Positions 1 to 5,407 of a stretch of 6,100 nucleotides of DNA are shown here, piece by piece; the stretch's first letter is position 1, and the number at the start of each line of letters is the position of its first letter. The notes below the pieces were generated by a model. The model saw nothing but the letters and a program-made list of their open reading frames with translations, was not told where the DNA came from and searched no databases. The stretch is from assembly GCA_002346525.1 (NCBI GenBank), contig DDZY01000112.1, positions 7,623-13,722 on the forward strand, in the 5' to 3' direction. Origin of the DNA: Proteobacteria bacterium UBA2996 (GTDB lineage: Bacteria; Pseudomonadota; Gammaproteobacteria; Arenicellales; UBA868). Made by a program: the position numbers and the translations under genes.

Positions 1-12
1 CTCCATAAATTA

Positions 13-63
13 GAAAAACGAAACCGTCTGAGCGAAGGCGTAAATCCGCTTCCTCAGATACGG
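13..63 (-). terminator. Rho-independent terminator of the A-type carrier / ATP-grasp unit
   Basis: Read on the minus strand, positions 63-24 fold into a hairpin of about 15 base pairs: CCG/CGG, TCTGAG/CTCAGA, GAA/TTC and GCG/CGC, with a 6-nt loop at 41-46 and small bulges at 33, 37 and 59-60. It is followed directly by a U-rich tract, TTTCGTTTTTC, at 23-13. This is the standard intrinsic-terminator layout, and the orientation fits the minus-strand genes upstream. It sits about 155 nt beyond the ATP-grasp stop codon. The stretch in between (64-217) holds no convincing gene on either strand. The plus-strand reading has no T-tract after the stem, so I call it for the minus strand only. Confidence 0.75.
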
Positions 64-217
64 CAATATTGACACACTGCTGAGCCTAAGAGAAGTTTTA
101 TGGCACAGAAATGTGTCGATTTGGGGATTTACGAGGTTCTTATCGGATTCTAAACAGACTTCGTGGGCGAGACCGGCCGGAGAGTGTGATCGCTTTCACT
201 CGTTGCGGAGGCACGCG

Positions 218-1465
218 CTACATGACTTCGACCGCAAGATCCGGTGCGGTGACGAAAACGAGTTCCTTGTGTGCAGCGCGTAGAGCGCGCTCCGCTTCCC
301 CTGCATCGGTACCACGACTAAAAATGAATCCGGGATAGGGACCGCCCTCTGGCCAAGGAATCAATTTTTGCCCCTCCCGAACGTCGACCTCAACAGAGAC
401 AACCCCGTTCACCTTCCGTGCATTGCTGATTCCCTCGACCCTTCTTAGGACACCTGCCTCAGGTACTGGAATCATCATAACCCCAAATGCACCGTGAGCG
501 CGTTTTGCCTTGATAGGTCGCCTCACCGCGTTGGCCAGCACCCAAATCTCAAGTGATGCACCGGTGAGGAATTCGACGACTTTTCCGCACCGCCCGCCTA
601 TGGTTCGACTCGCGACCTCGATGAAGAATATTCCGTTATCGGAAATACGGATCTCTGCATGCAGCGGTCCTTCCCGAAAATCCAATGCTGCAGTTATTTT
701 GACCAGTTCCCTCTCGATCGTTAAAACGGTTTCTGGGCACAGTCGCGGGGGTGTCACATAAATGGTCTCTTCAAAAAACGGTCCCGTCATGGGATCGGGC
801 TTTTCAAAGATTGCGATTATTGTCAGGCTCCCGTCGCGCAATATCGCCTCGACCGAATATTCCCGCCCATCGAGATAATCCTCAACCAAAATCGATTGAT
901 CTACATTAGGCTTCTCCTGGGCGAGCAGTCGCCTAATTCTCGTAATCGCCTTCGACAGGTCACTTTTGGTTTCACAGCGAATGACCCCGCGGCTGGCCGA
1001 TAGGGAAAGAGGCTTGGCGACACAGGGGTAGCTTACCGTCTCATAGAAACGGGAACTCGGCTCTCCATCAGAGATAACGCTGAAAGCGGGGGTCGCCAGA
1101 CCCTGTTCTCGACAAAATTTCCGGAAATCTGATTTATTGATGCTGGCATCCCGTGCTCGCGGTCCGTTCGACGGCAACTGAAGTCTTTCGCAGATCTCGC
1201 TTGCGAGCCCAACCGTGGCGTCGTCGGTAGTCAGCACGGCAGAAAACGGGCCCCGCGCCGCCGCTTGCTGAACCTGATCAAGGGCGGACTCGATGGAGTT
1301 GGGATCCAAGCGGATCCCGCCTGACTTCAGCGTAAGCGGAGCCCGTCCCCAGGACGCCACCGTCAAATGGATATCGAGATCGTCAGCCGCACGGATATAG
1401 GAAGCCGTGCGGTAACTGCGGTCTGGGGCAAGGAGGAGAACTCGTGGTTGGGGCAGCCTGGACAC
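218..1465 (-). CDS. ATP-grasp ligase, L-amino-acid ligase-like (substrate unknown)
   Basis: This 415-aa protein has the architecture of the ATP-grasp carboxylate-amine ligases, which activate a carboxylate as acyl-phosphate and join it to an amine. Residues 7-105 look like the N-terminal pre-ATP-grasp Rossmann-type domain (RVLLLAPDRSYRTASYI). The ATP-grasp core spans about 108-315: N110-K111, the lysine in VAKP (K151) followed by a Ser/Gly-rich loop (SLSASRG), VEDYLDGREY (194-203), H269-x-E271, and E283 and R287 in FIEVASRTIGG. Residues 325-405 (GVMMIPVPEAGVL, then GGPYPGFIFSRGTDAGEAERALRAA) resemble the C-terminal domain of L-amino-acid/dipeptide ligases. The fold is clear, but the substrate cannot be read from the sequence. 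The start is GTG, since no ATG precedes the conserved N-terminus and the frame stays open back to the neighbour's stop. A GGAG lies only 1 nt upstream, so initiation looks weak or coupled. It follows the A-type carrier by 72 nt and is probably co-transcribed with it. Confidence 0.85.
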   Translation of the reverse strand: MSRLPQPRVLLLAPDRSYRTASYIRAADDLDIHLTVASWGRAPLTLKSGGIRLDPNSIESALDQVQQAAARGPFSAVLTTDDATVGLASEICERLQLPSNGPRARDASINKSDFRKFCREQGLATPAFSVISDGEPSSRFYETVSYPCVAKPLSLSASRGVIRCETKSDLSKAITRIRRLLAQEKPNVDQSILVEDYLDGREYSVEAILRDGSLTIIAIFEKPDPMTGPFFEETIYVTPPRLCPETVLTIERELVKITAALDFREGPLHAEIRISDNGIFFIEVASRTIGGRCGKVVEFLTGASLEIWVLANAVRRPIKAKRAHGAFGVMMIPVPEAGVLRRVEGISNARKVNGVVSVEVDVREGQKLIPWPEGGPYPGFIFSRGTDAGEAERALRAAHKELVFVTAPDLAVEVM

Positions 1466-1537
1466 TCCGGTTACGGCTTGGTCGCCGTTTAGGGCTATTG
1501 GCAGTGTTGTGGCCGTCTGGTTGGCTGGGCCGTTGGG

Positions 1538-1906
1538 TCAGTGTGCCCCGCCGCACCCCGAACAGGCGCCACTACCGCCGACCGCCTTAAATACGTTATT
1601 AAAAACGAACGTCGCATTGACATCACTGTCCTCAAAGTCAATCTCCGCTCCCTGTAGATAGGAAAAAGCCACTGGGTCTATTGTCAGTGCGAAACCCGTT
1701 TCGTCATTCAGGAATCGATCCTTGTCAGAAACCGATTCAGCGAAGGTCATACCGTAGCTCATCCCACCGCAGCCGCCTCCGCTGACAAACACCCGAACCG
1801 CACTATGGGATTCATCCGCACTAGCAAGTAACTCGGCAATCTTGGTCTTTGCAGAAGCGGTAACCGAGATTCCAAGATTTGACGAGATTTCCATTGATTC
1901 GCTCAT
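1538..1906 (-). CDS. A-type iron-sulfur carrier protein, IscA/ErpA/HesB family (variant C-terminus)
   Basis: The 122-aa product belongs to the A-type carriers, small cytosolic proteins that bind Fe-S clusters or iron and hand them to apo-enzymes. The family signature is visible: VFVSGGGCGGMSYGMTF with the first cysteine at C46, then DPVAFSYLQGAEIDF and a C-terminal cysteine pair. The usual C-terminus of IscA and ErpA is CGCGxSF. Here it is GGSGACSGCGGAH, giving C115-x-x-C118 and lacking the SF end, so I do not assign a symbol. ErpA of E. coli is 114 aa, so the length is normal. I prefer the ATG at 1906, which has AAAGG (1915-1919) 8 nt upstream. A GTG at 1915 in the same frame overlaps that Shine-Dalgarno sequence and is less likely. 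The gene is divergent from yggX and precedes the ATP-grasp gene on the same strand. Confidence 0.88.
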   Translation of the reverse strand: MSESMEISSNLGISVTASAKTKIAELLASADESHSAVRVFVSGGGCGGMSYGMTFAESVSDKDRFLNDETGFALTIDPVAFSYLQGAEIDFEDSDVNATFVFNNVFKAVGGSGACSGCGGAH

Positions 1907-2021
1907 ATCGCGCACCTTTGTAGTTTTACCTGTAGACTTTGGCGGAGTTCCTCAGCCGTTGGCAGGTGTTTTACCCAGCGTACCTTAAAGGCAGCCCTGA
2001 AACATTGAACTTGATTTTACC
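1907..2021. promoter_or_regulatory. Divergent intergenic region between A-type carrier gene and yggX
   Basis: This 115-nt region must hold the promoters of both divergent genes. Three copies of TTTTACC lie at 1924-1930, 1969-1975 and 2015-2021, the last one abutting the yggX ATG. A possible plus-strand promoter is TTGGCA (1959-1964), a 16-nt spacer and TACCTT (1981-1986); the -35 is good but the -10 is poor. A small imperfect hairpin can form at 1941-1957 (GGC and GAG pairing with CTC and GCC). It may lie inside a longer ACCTG/CAGGT pairing (1928-1932 with 1963-1967), which would be in the 5' leader of the minus-strand gene. I see no recognisable Fur or IscR site. That a control region exists follows from the layout; the individual elements are weak. 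Confidence 0.4.
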
Positions 2022-2297
2022 ATGAGACGAGTCAACTGCACGGTCCTAAAGGAGGAGGCAGCCGGTCTTGAAAGCCCGCCCTACCCGGGGGAGCTCGGCC
2101 AGCGGATTTTCGAGAACGTTTCGGTCGACGGTTGGCAGCAGTGGTTGCAAAGGCAGGTGCTGATCATCAACGAAAACCAGTTAAGTACTGCAGATCCTCA
2201 AGCCATCGAGCTGCTTGAGCAGCACATGCTCGGATTTTTATTTGGCGAAGGCGACCTCGGGACGGCGCCGGAAGGCTTTGCTCCACGAAAGAAGTAG
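2022..2297 (+). CDS. yggX: Probable Fe(2+)-trafficking protein YggX
   Basis: The 91-aa product matches the YggX family over its full length, and E. coli YggX is also 91 aa. Recognisable blocks are the N-terminal VNCTVLKEEAAGL with the family cysteine at C6, then PPYPGELGQRIFENVS, WQQWLQRQVLIINENQL, and LLEQHMLGFLFGEG near the C-terminus. YggX proteins are small cytosolic proteins linked to protection of Fe-S enzymes from oxidative damage and to iron trafficking. The ATG is supported by alignment with the family start, although there is no clear Shine-Dalgarno sequence upstream. The gene is divergent from an A-type Fe-S carrier, which fits the role. It ends 2 nt from the stop codon of the convergent pdxJ. 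Homology is certain; the exact biochemical activity of the family remains debated. Confidence 0.95.
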   Translation: MRRVNCTVLKEEAAGLESPPYPGELGQRIFENVSVDGWQQWLQRQVLIINENQLSTADPQAIELLEQHMLGFLFGEGDLGTAPEGFAPRKK

Positions 2298-2299
2298 AT

Positions 2300-3025
2300 T
2301 CAATCGCTCCCGGGGTTGATCAGGTCGCGCATTTCCCGAACCGCAGCCGCCAATCCGGAAAACACGGCCCGGGCGACAATGGCATGCCCGATGTTGAGTT
2401 CGGCGATGCCGGTCATCGCGGCGATCGGCTGTACATTCCCGTAGTGCAGGCCGTGTCCTGCGTTGACCCGCAATCCCAATGATCGACCAAGATCTCTTGC
2501 GTCGATTAAGCGATTAAGTTCCTTATCCGCCGCTGCAGAGTTTTGCTCTGCCTCTGCATAGGCGCCAGTGTGCAGCTCTACCGCACTCGCGCCCGTGCTG
2601 GCACTGGCTTTGATCTGTTCTGGGTCGGGATCGATAAATAATGAAACCCGAATACCCCTCGACTCCAGCCCATTGACGAAATCCCTCAGGGGTTGGTCCT
2701 GACCTACTACGTCGAGTCCACCCTCCGTGGTGAGTTCTTCACGTTTTTCAGGCACCAAACAAACGTCCTCTGGTTGAACCTGCCGTGCGATTAACTCCAT
2801 CTCGGCGGTAACCGCCATTTCAAGGTTCATTCGGGTGGTGATGACCTCACGAATCCGGAAAACATCCCGGTCCTGAATATGACGCCGATCTTCCCTGAGA
2901 TGCAGCGTAATCAAATCCGCCCCGTTGGCCTCACATATTTGGACGGCCTCCACCGGATCGGGATAGTCCGTCCCGCGTGCCTGTCGCAGCGTTGCGACAT
3001 GATCGATGTTTACGCCTAAATCCAT
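2300..3025 (-). CDS. pdxJ: Pyridoxine 5'-phosphate synthase PdxJ
   Basis: PdxJ condenses 1-deoxy-D-xylulose 5-phosphate with 3-amino-2-oxopropyl phosphate to give pyridoxine 5'-phosphate, the ring-closing step of the DXP-dependent vitamin B6 pathway in the cytosol. The 241-aa product is full length (E. coli 243 aa) and has the TIM-barrel signatures: LGVNIDHVATLRQARG at the N-terminus, HLREDRRHI with H42, RMNLEMA with E69, LVPEKREELTTEGGLDV, and VNAGHGLHY with H191. These three residues correspond to the catalytic His45, Glu72 and His193 of the E. coli enzyme. The ATG at 3025 is chosen because the family starts at LGVNIDH and AGAGGA-like bases (AGAGGA, 3032-3037) lie 6 nt upstream. A longer GTG-initiated reading from 3085 would overlap recO and adds non-family residues. 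It is the last gene of the lepB-to-pdxJ block; acpS does not follow as it does in E. coli. Confidence 0.97.
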   Translation of the reverse strand: MDLGVNIDHVATLRQARGTDYPDPVEAVQICEANGADLITLHLREDRRHIQDRDVFRIREVITTRMNLEMAVTAEMELIARQVQPEDVCLVPEKREELTTEGGLDVVGQDQPLRDFVNGLESRGIRVSLFIDPDPEQIKASASTGASAVELHTGAYAEAEQNSAAADKELNRLIDARDLGRSLGLRVNAGHGLHYGNVQPIAAMTGIAELNIGHAIVARAVFSGLAAAVREMRDLINPGSD

Positions 3026-3031
3026 TTCGGT

Positions 3032-3037
3032 TCCTCT
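3032..3037 (-). promoter_or_regulatory. Shine-Dalgarno sequence of pdxJ (decides the start)
   Basis: AGAGGA on the minus strand lies 6 nt before the ATG at 3025, within the 16-nt gap after recO. It favours that ATG over the in-frame GTG at 3085, which lies inside recO. Confidence 0.75.
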
Positions 3038-3041
3038 GAAA

Positions 3042-3809
3042 TTAAGGAGCTTCGGTAAGGGATCCGTTTGCAGCCCCGGTTGCACCCGCTTCGCTCAGAT
3101 ATAACTGTGAGTATACCGACCGGGAGACGAGCGTCCGCCCTTCCAGAAGATCGCTAAAGATTGCCCGATGAAGCTGCTTTACCTCTTTTTGGCTACGCTG
3201 GCTTAGGGCCGATTCGAGACGCAGGGCGATCAGGGAGTCACCATGAATTTCGACGCCACTACGATCGTCGGCCTGGTCGACGAATGCGCCGAGTCCCGGC
3301 CGATAACGATAGCGGCAGTTTGGCGCAATTGTCTCGCCGCTCGTTTGATCGTACTCTAGCTGGAGTCCATAACCGATCTCTTCGAGCAACACTTTCTCAA
3401 AATAGCGTAACGCGGACTCTTGATCACTTCTATTTAGCAACTCATGTACGCACTGCCAATACCGGTCAAACAGTCGTTCATGGGGGTCGTGGCGATGGAG
3501 AAACTTGATCAGGAGTTCGTTTAGATAAAAGCCGCAGAAAAGTCCCGGCCCGAGCAATGCAACCCCCGGACCTGCCCACTCACTCTGGGTCAACGTTTTT
3601 ACCTCTCCTTTACCCGACCACCCGAGCGTGATGAGGGCAAACGGCCGGAGCGTGCCGCGATAGGCGGACTTCTTGCTTCGGGCCCCTTTGGCGATCGCTG
3701 TGATTCGTCCGTAAGTTCTTGAGTACAGATCCAAAAGGAGACTTGATTCCGAGTAGGGTCTCCAGTGGAGAACGAATCCCGGCTCGCCTTTGACACGGAG
3801 GTTGCTCAT
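3042..3809 (-). CDS. recO: DNA repair and recombination protein RecO
   Basis: RecO works with RecR (and RecF) to load RecA on SSB-coated single-stranded DNA during gap repair, and it anneals complementary strands. The 255-aa product is close to the usual gammaproteobacterial size (E. coli 242 aa). The N-terminal OB-fold domain is recognised from PGFVLHWRPYSESSLLLDLYSRTYGRITAIAKGARSKKS (residues 10-48), followed by YRGTLRPFALITLGWSGKGEVKTLTQSE. The helical C-terminal part begins around GLFCGFYLNELLIKFLHRHDPHERLFDRY (89-117). There is no obvious CxxC zinc motif, as is common in gammaproteobacterial RecO. The ATG has a strong TAAGGAG 6 nt upstream that overlaps the era stop codon. The gene lies between era and pdxJ as in E. 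coli, and its TAA stop is 16 nt before pdxJ. Confidence 0.96.
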   Translation of the reverse strand: MSNLRVKGEPGFVLHWRPYSESSLLLDLYSRTYGRITAIAKGARSKKSAYRGTLRPFALITLGWSGKGEVKTLTQSEWAGPGVALLGPGLFCGFYLNELLIKFLHRHDPHERLFDRYWQCVHELLNRSDQESALRYFEKVLLEEIGYGLQLEYDQTSGETIAPNCRYRYRPGLGAFVDQADDRSGVEIHGDSLIALRLESALSQRSQKEVKQLHRAIFSDLLEGRTLVSRSVYSQLYLSEAGATGAANGSLTEAP

Positions 3810-3815
3810 TCGCGG

Positions 3816-3822
3816 CTCCTTA
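3816..3822 (-). promoter_or_regulatory. Shine-Dalgarno sequence of recO overlapping era stop
   Basis: TAAGGAG on the minus strand contains the TAA stop of era and lies 6 nt before the recO ATG. This layout lets a ribosome finishing era reach the recO start directly, which suggests translational coupling. Confidence 0.8.
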
Positions 3823-4719
3823 CCGGATTCCGTAACCTAAACCTGTGACTATGTATCGGTCGCTTGCCCATCCTTTTTTCACCTTCACCCGCTGCGAAAG
3901 TCGGACCGGTGCGTCAAACACGAGTGAGATCTGCTTGCGTGCAGCCGTCCCGATACTCTTGAGCCGGGCCCCCTTGGATCCGATTATTGCCGCCTTCTGC
4001 CCAGCCGTCTCACAAAAAATCTCCGCATCGACCTCTATCGTCCCATCATCATGTTGTTTGAACACAACCAGATCCACTCCGGTGCAATAAGGTATCTCGT
4101 CGCCTAACTGGCGAAACACCTGTTCACGAATGAGTTCGGCTGCCAGAAACCGCGGCGACGCATTGGTTAACGTATCGGACGGGTAGCCGGCTGGTCCCTT
4201 CGGTACAGCTTGACCCAGGAGAGACACCAGATGTCGGCAGTTGTAGCCCGACCGCGCGGACACAGGAACAATTTGATCCCAGGCGTATTTATCTCGCAGT
4301 GTCTCAATACGAGGCAGGATCTGATCCAATGATTCCAGCAGGTCAACCTTGTTCAGGATGAGCCACAGGGGAATTTCTCTTCCCAGGAAGTGTTCGAGCA
4401 CGTTCTGGTCTTCGCCGCGCCAGTAACGCGCATCGATCACCTGACAGATAATGTCCGCACCGCTTCCAGCGCCACGAGCTGACTGATTGGCGACTTTACC
4501 CAGGAACCGCTCCTTTCTCTCGTGTAGTCCGGGGCTGTCAACGATCACGAGCTGCGCTGAGTCGTCCGTGTAAATTCCGTCTATCTCGCGCCACGTCGTT
4601 TGAGGCCGGCGAGACACGATGGACACTTTGGAGCCCAGGATTTTATTGAGCAGGCTCGACTTTCCAACATTGGGTCTTCCAACGAGCGAGACCACGCCGA
4701 AGTGATTTGGGCTATTCAA
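3820..4719 (-). CDS. era: Ribosome-assembly GTPase Era
   Basis: Era is an essential GTPase that binds the 3' end of 16S rRNA and promotes 30S subunit maturation. The 299-aa product (E. coli 301 aa) shows the full set of motifs: G1 GRPNVGKS (14-21), switch I/G2 around QTTW (40-43), G3 DSPG (61-64), G4 NKVD (123-126) and G5 VPVSAR (151-156). A C-terminal KH domain spans about 200-285, with its GxxG loop GSKG (247-250) and the typical end VKVKKGWASD...GLGYGIR. Two small oddities are W43 where arginine is usual (QTTR) and DSPG instead of DTPG. The start codon is TTG: there is no in-frame ATG or GTG between the preceding in-frame stop (4747-4749) and the G1 motif. GAGGAG lies just upstream and overlaps the rnc stop. 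The rnc-era-recO order is the conserved one. Confidence 0.97.
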   Translation of the reverse strand: MNSPNHFGVVSLVGRPNVGKSSLLNKILGSKVSIVSRRPQTTWREIDGIYTDDSAQLVIVDSPGLHERKERFLGKVANQSARGAGSGADIICQVIDARYWRGEDQNVLEHFLGREIPLWLILNKVDLLESLDQILPRIETLRDKYAWDQIVPVSARSGYNCRHLVSLLGQAVPKGPAGYPSDTLTNASPRFLAAELIREQVFRQLGDEIPYCTGVDLVVFKQHDDGTIEVDAEIFCETAGQKAAIIGSKGARLKSIGTAARKQISLVFDAPVRLSQRVKVKKGWASDRYIVTGLGYGIR

Positions 4720-4722
4720 AAT

Positions 4723-4728
4723 CTCCTC
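4723..4728 (-). promoter_or_regulatory. Shine-Dalgarno sequence of era overlapping rnc stop
   Basis: GAGGAG on the minus strand shares bases with the TGA stop of rnc (4727-4729) and precedes the era TTG start by 3 nt (5 nt if GAGG is the core). It supports TTG at 4719 as the era start and suggests rnc-era translational coupling. Confidence 0.75.
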
Positions 4729-5395
4729 AGCTTTTCCTAATTGTGCTCAGCGCCGCATAGGCGGCCTGCTGCTCAGCGGCTTTACGGCTGGACCCCTGAC
4801 CGTCTGTTATCAGTTCTCGGCTGTCGATTCGACATTGAACAGTGAATTCACGCTCGTGAGGCTGTCCTGACATCGTTACCACTTCATAACTGGGCGGAAG
4901 ATCCCCCTGAGACTGAAGCAGTTCCTGGAGCTGGGTCTTGGGATCTTTCTCGATTGTCTCTGGGTTCAAATGGGCAATCTCTGTCGCAAAAAGGGATAGC
5001 GTCACCCTCTTTGCCTGGTCGAAATCCGCGTCCAGAAAGACAGCCGCTACGACCGCTTCGAGCGCATCCGCCAAAATGGATGAGCGGTCGTTGCCGCCGC
5101 TTCGACCGGCCGAAGGGCCAAGTTGAAGCACCTCGCCCAAATCGATGCTTCGAGCGACCGTCGCGAGCGTGGCCTGGCGGACCAACCGGGCACGCAGTTG
5201 CGTGAGCTCGCCTTCCGTCGCGGCAGGATATTTCTCAAAGAGCATCTCACTCACGGCAAGTCCGAGCACACTGTCCCCAAGAAACTCGAGGCGCTCGTTA
5301 TGCCGGGTCCCAATGCTGCGATGCCGAAGTGCTGCCTCCAGAAGCGCTGGGTCGGAGAATTGATAGCCGATCCGGGTTGCTAAGCTGCCGCCCAA
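4727..5395 (-). CDS. rnc: Ribonuclease III
   Basis: RNase III is a homodimeric, Mg2+-dependent endonuclease that cuts double-stranded RNA, releasing 16S and 23S rRNA precursors and processing some mRNAs. The 222-aa product (E. coli 226 aa) has the N-terminal RNase III domain with the signature HNERLEFLGDSVL (32-44), including E34, E37 and D41, and the second acidic pair D110 and E113 in ILADALEAVVAAVFLD. The linker KDPKTQLQELLQ leads into a double-stranded RNA-binding domain (about 150-220) ending with GSSRKAAEQQAAYAAL. The only workable start is TTG at 5395: the frame is closed by the lepB TAG 12 nt upstream and there is no ATG or GTG before the conserved region. GGGAG lies 6 nt upstream. 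The gene sits between lepB and era as in E. coli. Confidence 0.97.
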   Translation of the reverse strand: MGGSLATRIGYQFSDPALLEAALRHRSIGTRHNERLEFLGDSVLGLAVSEMLFEKYPAATEGELTQLRARLVRQATLATVARSIDLGEVLQLGPSAGRSGGNDRSSILADALEAVVAAVFLDADFDQAKRVTLSLFATEIAHLNPETIEKDPKTQLQELLQSQGDLPPSYEVVTMSGQPHEREFTVQCRIDSRELITDGQGSSRKAAEQQAAYAALSTIRKS

Positions 5396-5401
5396 GTCAA
5401 A

Positions 5402-5406
5402 CTCCC
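5402..5406 (-). promoter_or_regulatory. Shine-Dalgarno sequence of rnc (supports a TTG start)
   Basis: GGGAG on the minus strand lies 6 nt before the TTG at 5395, in the 12-nt gap after the lepB stop. Its spacing is ideal for that TTG, which is the only usable initiation codon in the frame. Confidence 0.7.
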
Positions 5407-5407
5407 G

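Noticed and set aside
69..101. Perfect TTGACA (69-74) as a plus-strand promoter -35
   Set aside because: No acceptable -10 occurs 16-18 nt downstream (the nearest TTTTAT is 21 nt away), and there is no plausible gene for it to drive.
111..338. Plus-strand 75-aa open frame starting in the left non-coding stretch
   Set aside because: Its second half is antisense to the well-supported ATP-grasp gene, the composition is Arg/Ser-rich as in shadow frames, no Shine-Dalgarno sequence precedes it and it matches no family I know.
1907..1915. GTG at 1915 as start of the A-type carrier
   Set aside because: It overlaps the AAAGG that is correctly spaced for the ATG at 1906, and the extra residues are not conserved in the family.
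2217..2239. GAGCA/TGCTC hairpin followed by ATTTTTA resembling a plus-strand terminator
   Set aside because: The stem is only 5 bp and it lies inside yggX, in the conserved EQHMLGFLFGEG coding stretch, which explains the T-run.
3026..3085. Longer pdxJ start at GTG 3085
   Set aside because: It would overlap the end of recO and add 20 residues absent from the family; the ATG at 3025 has a well-placed Shine-Dalgarno sequence.
3161..3508. Plus-strand 115-aa frame antisense to recO
   Set aside because: recO is certain in this stretch, and the antisense product has no recognisable domain and no Shine-Dalgarno support.
4938..5383. Cluster of overlapping plus- and minus-strand frames within rnc
   Set aside because: All lie within or opposite the rnc coding sequence, whose catalytic and RNA-binding motifs are clear; they are frame shadows in GC-rich DNA.
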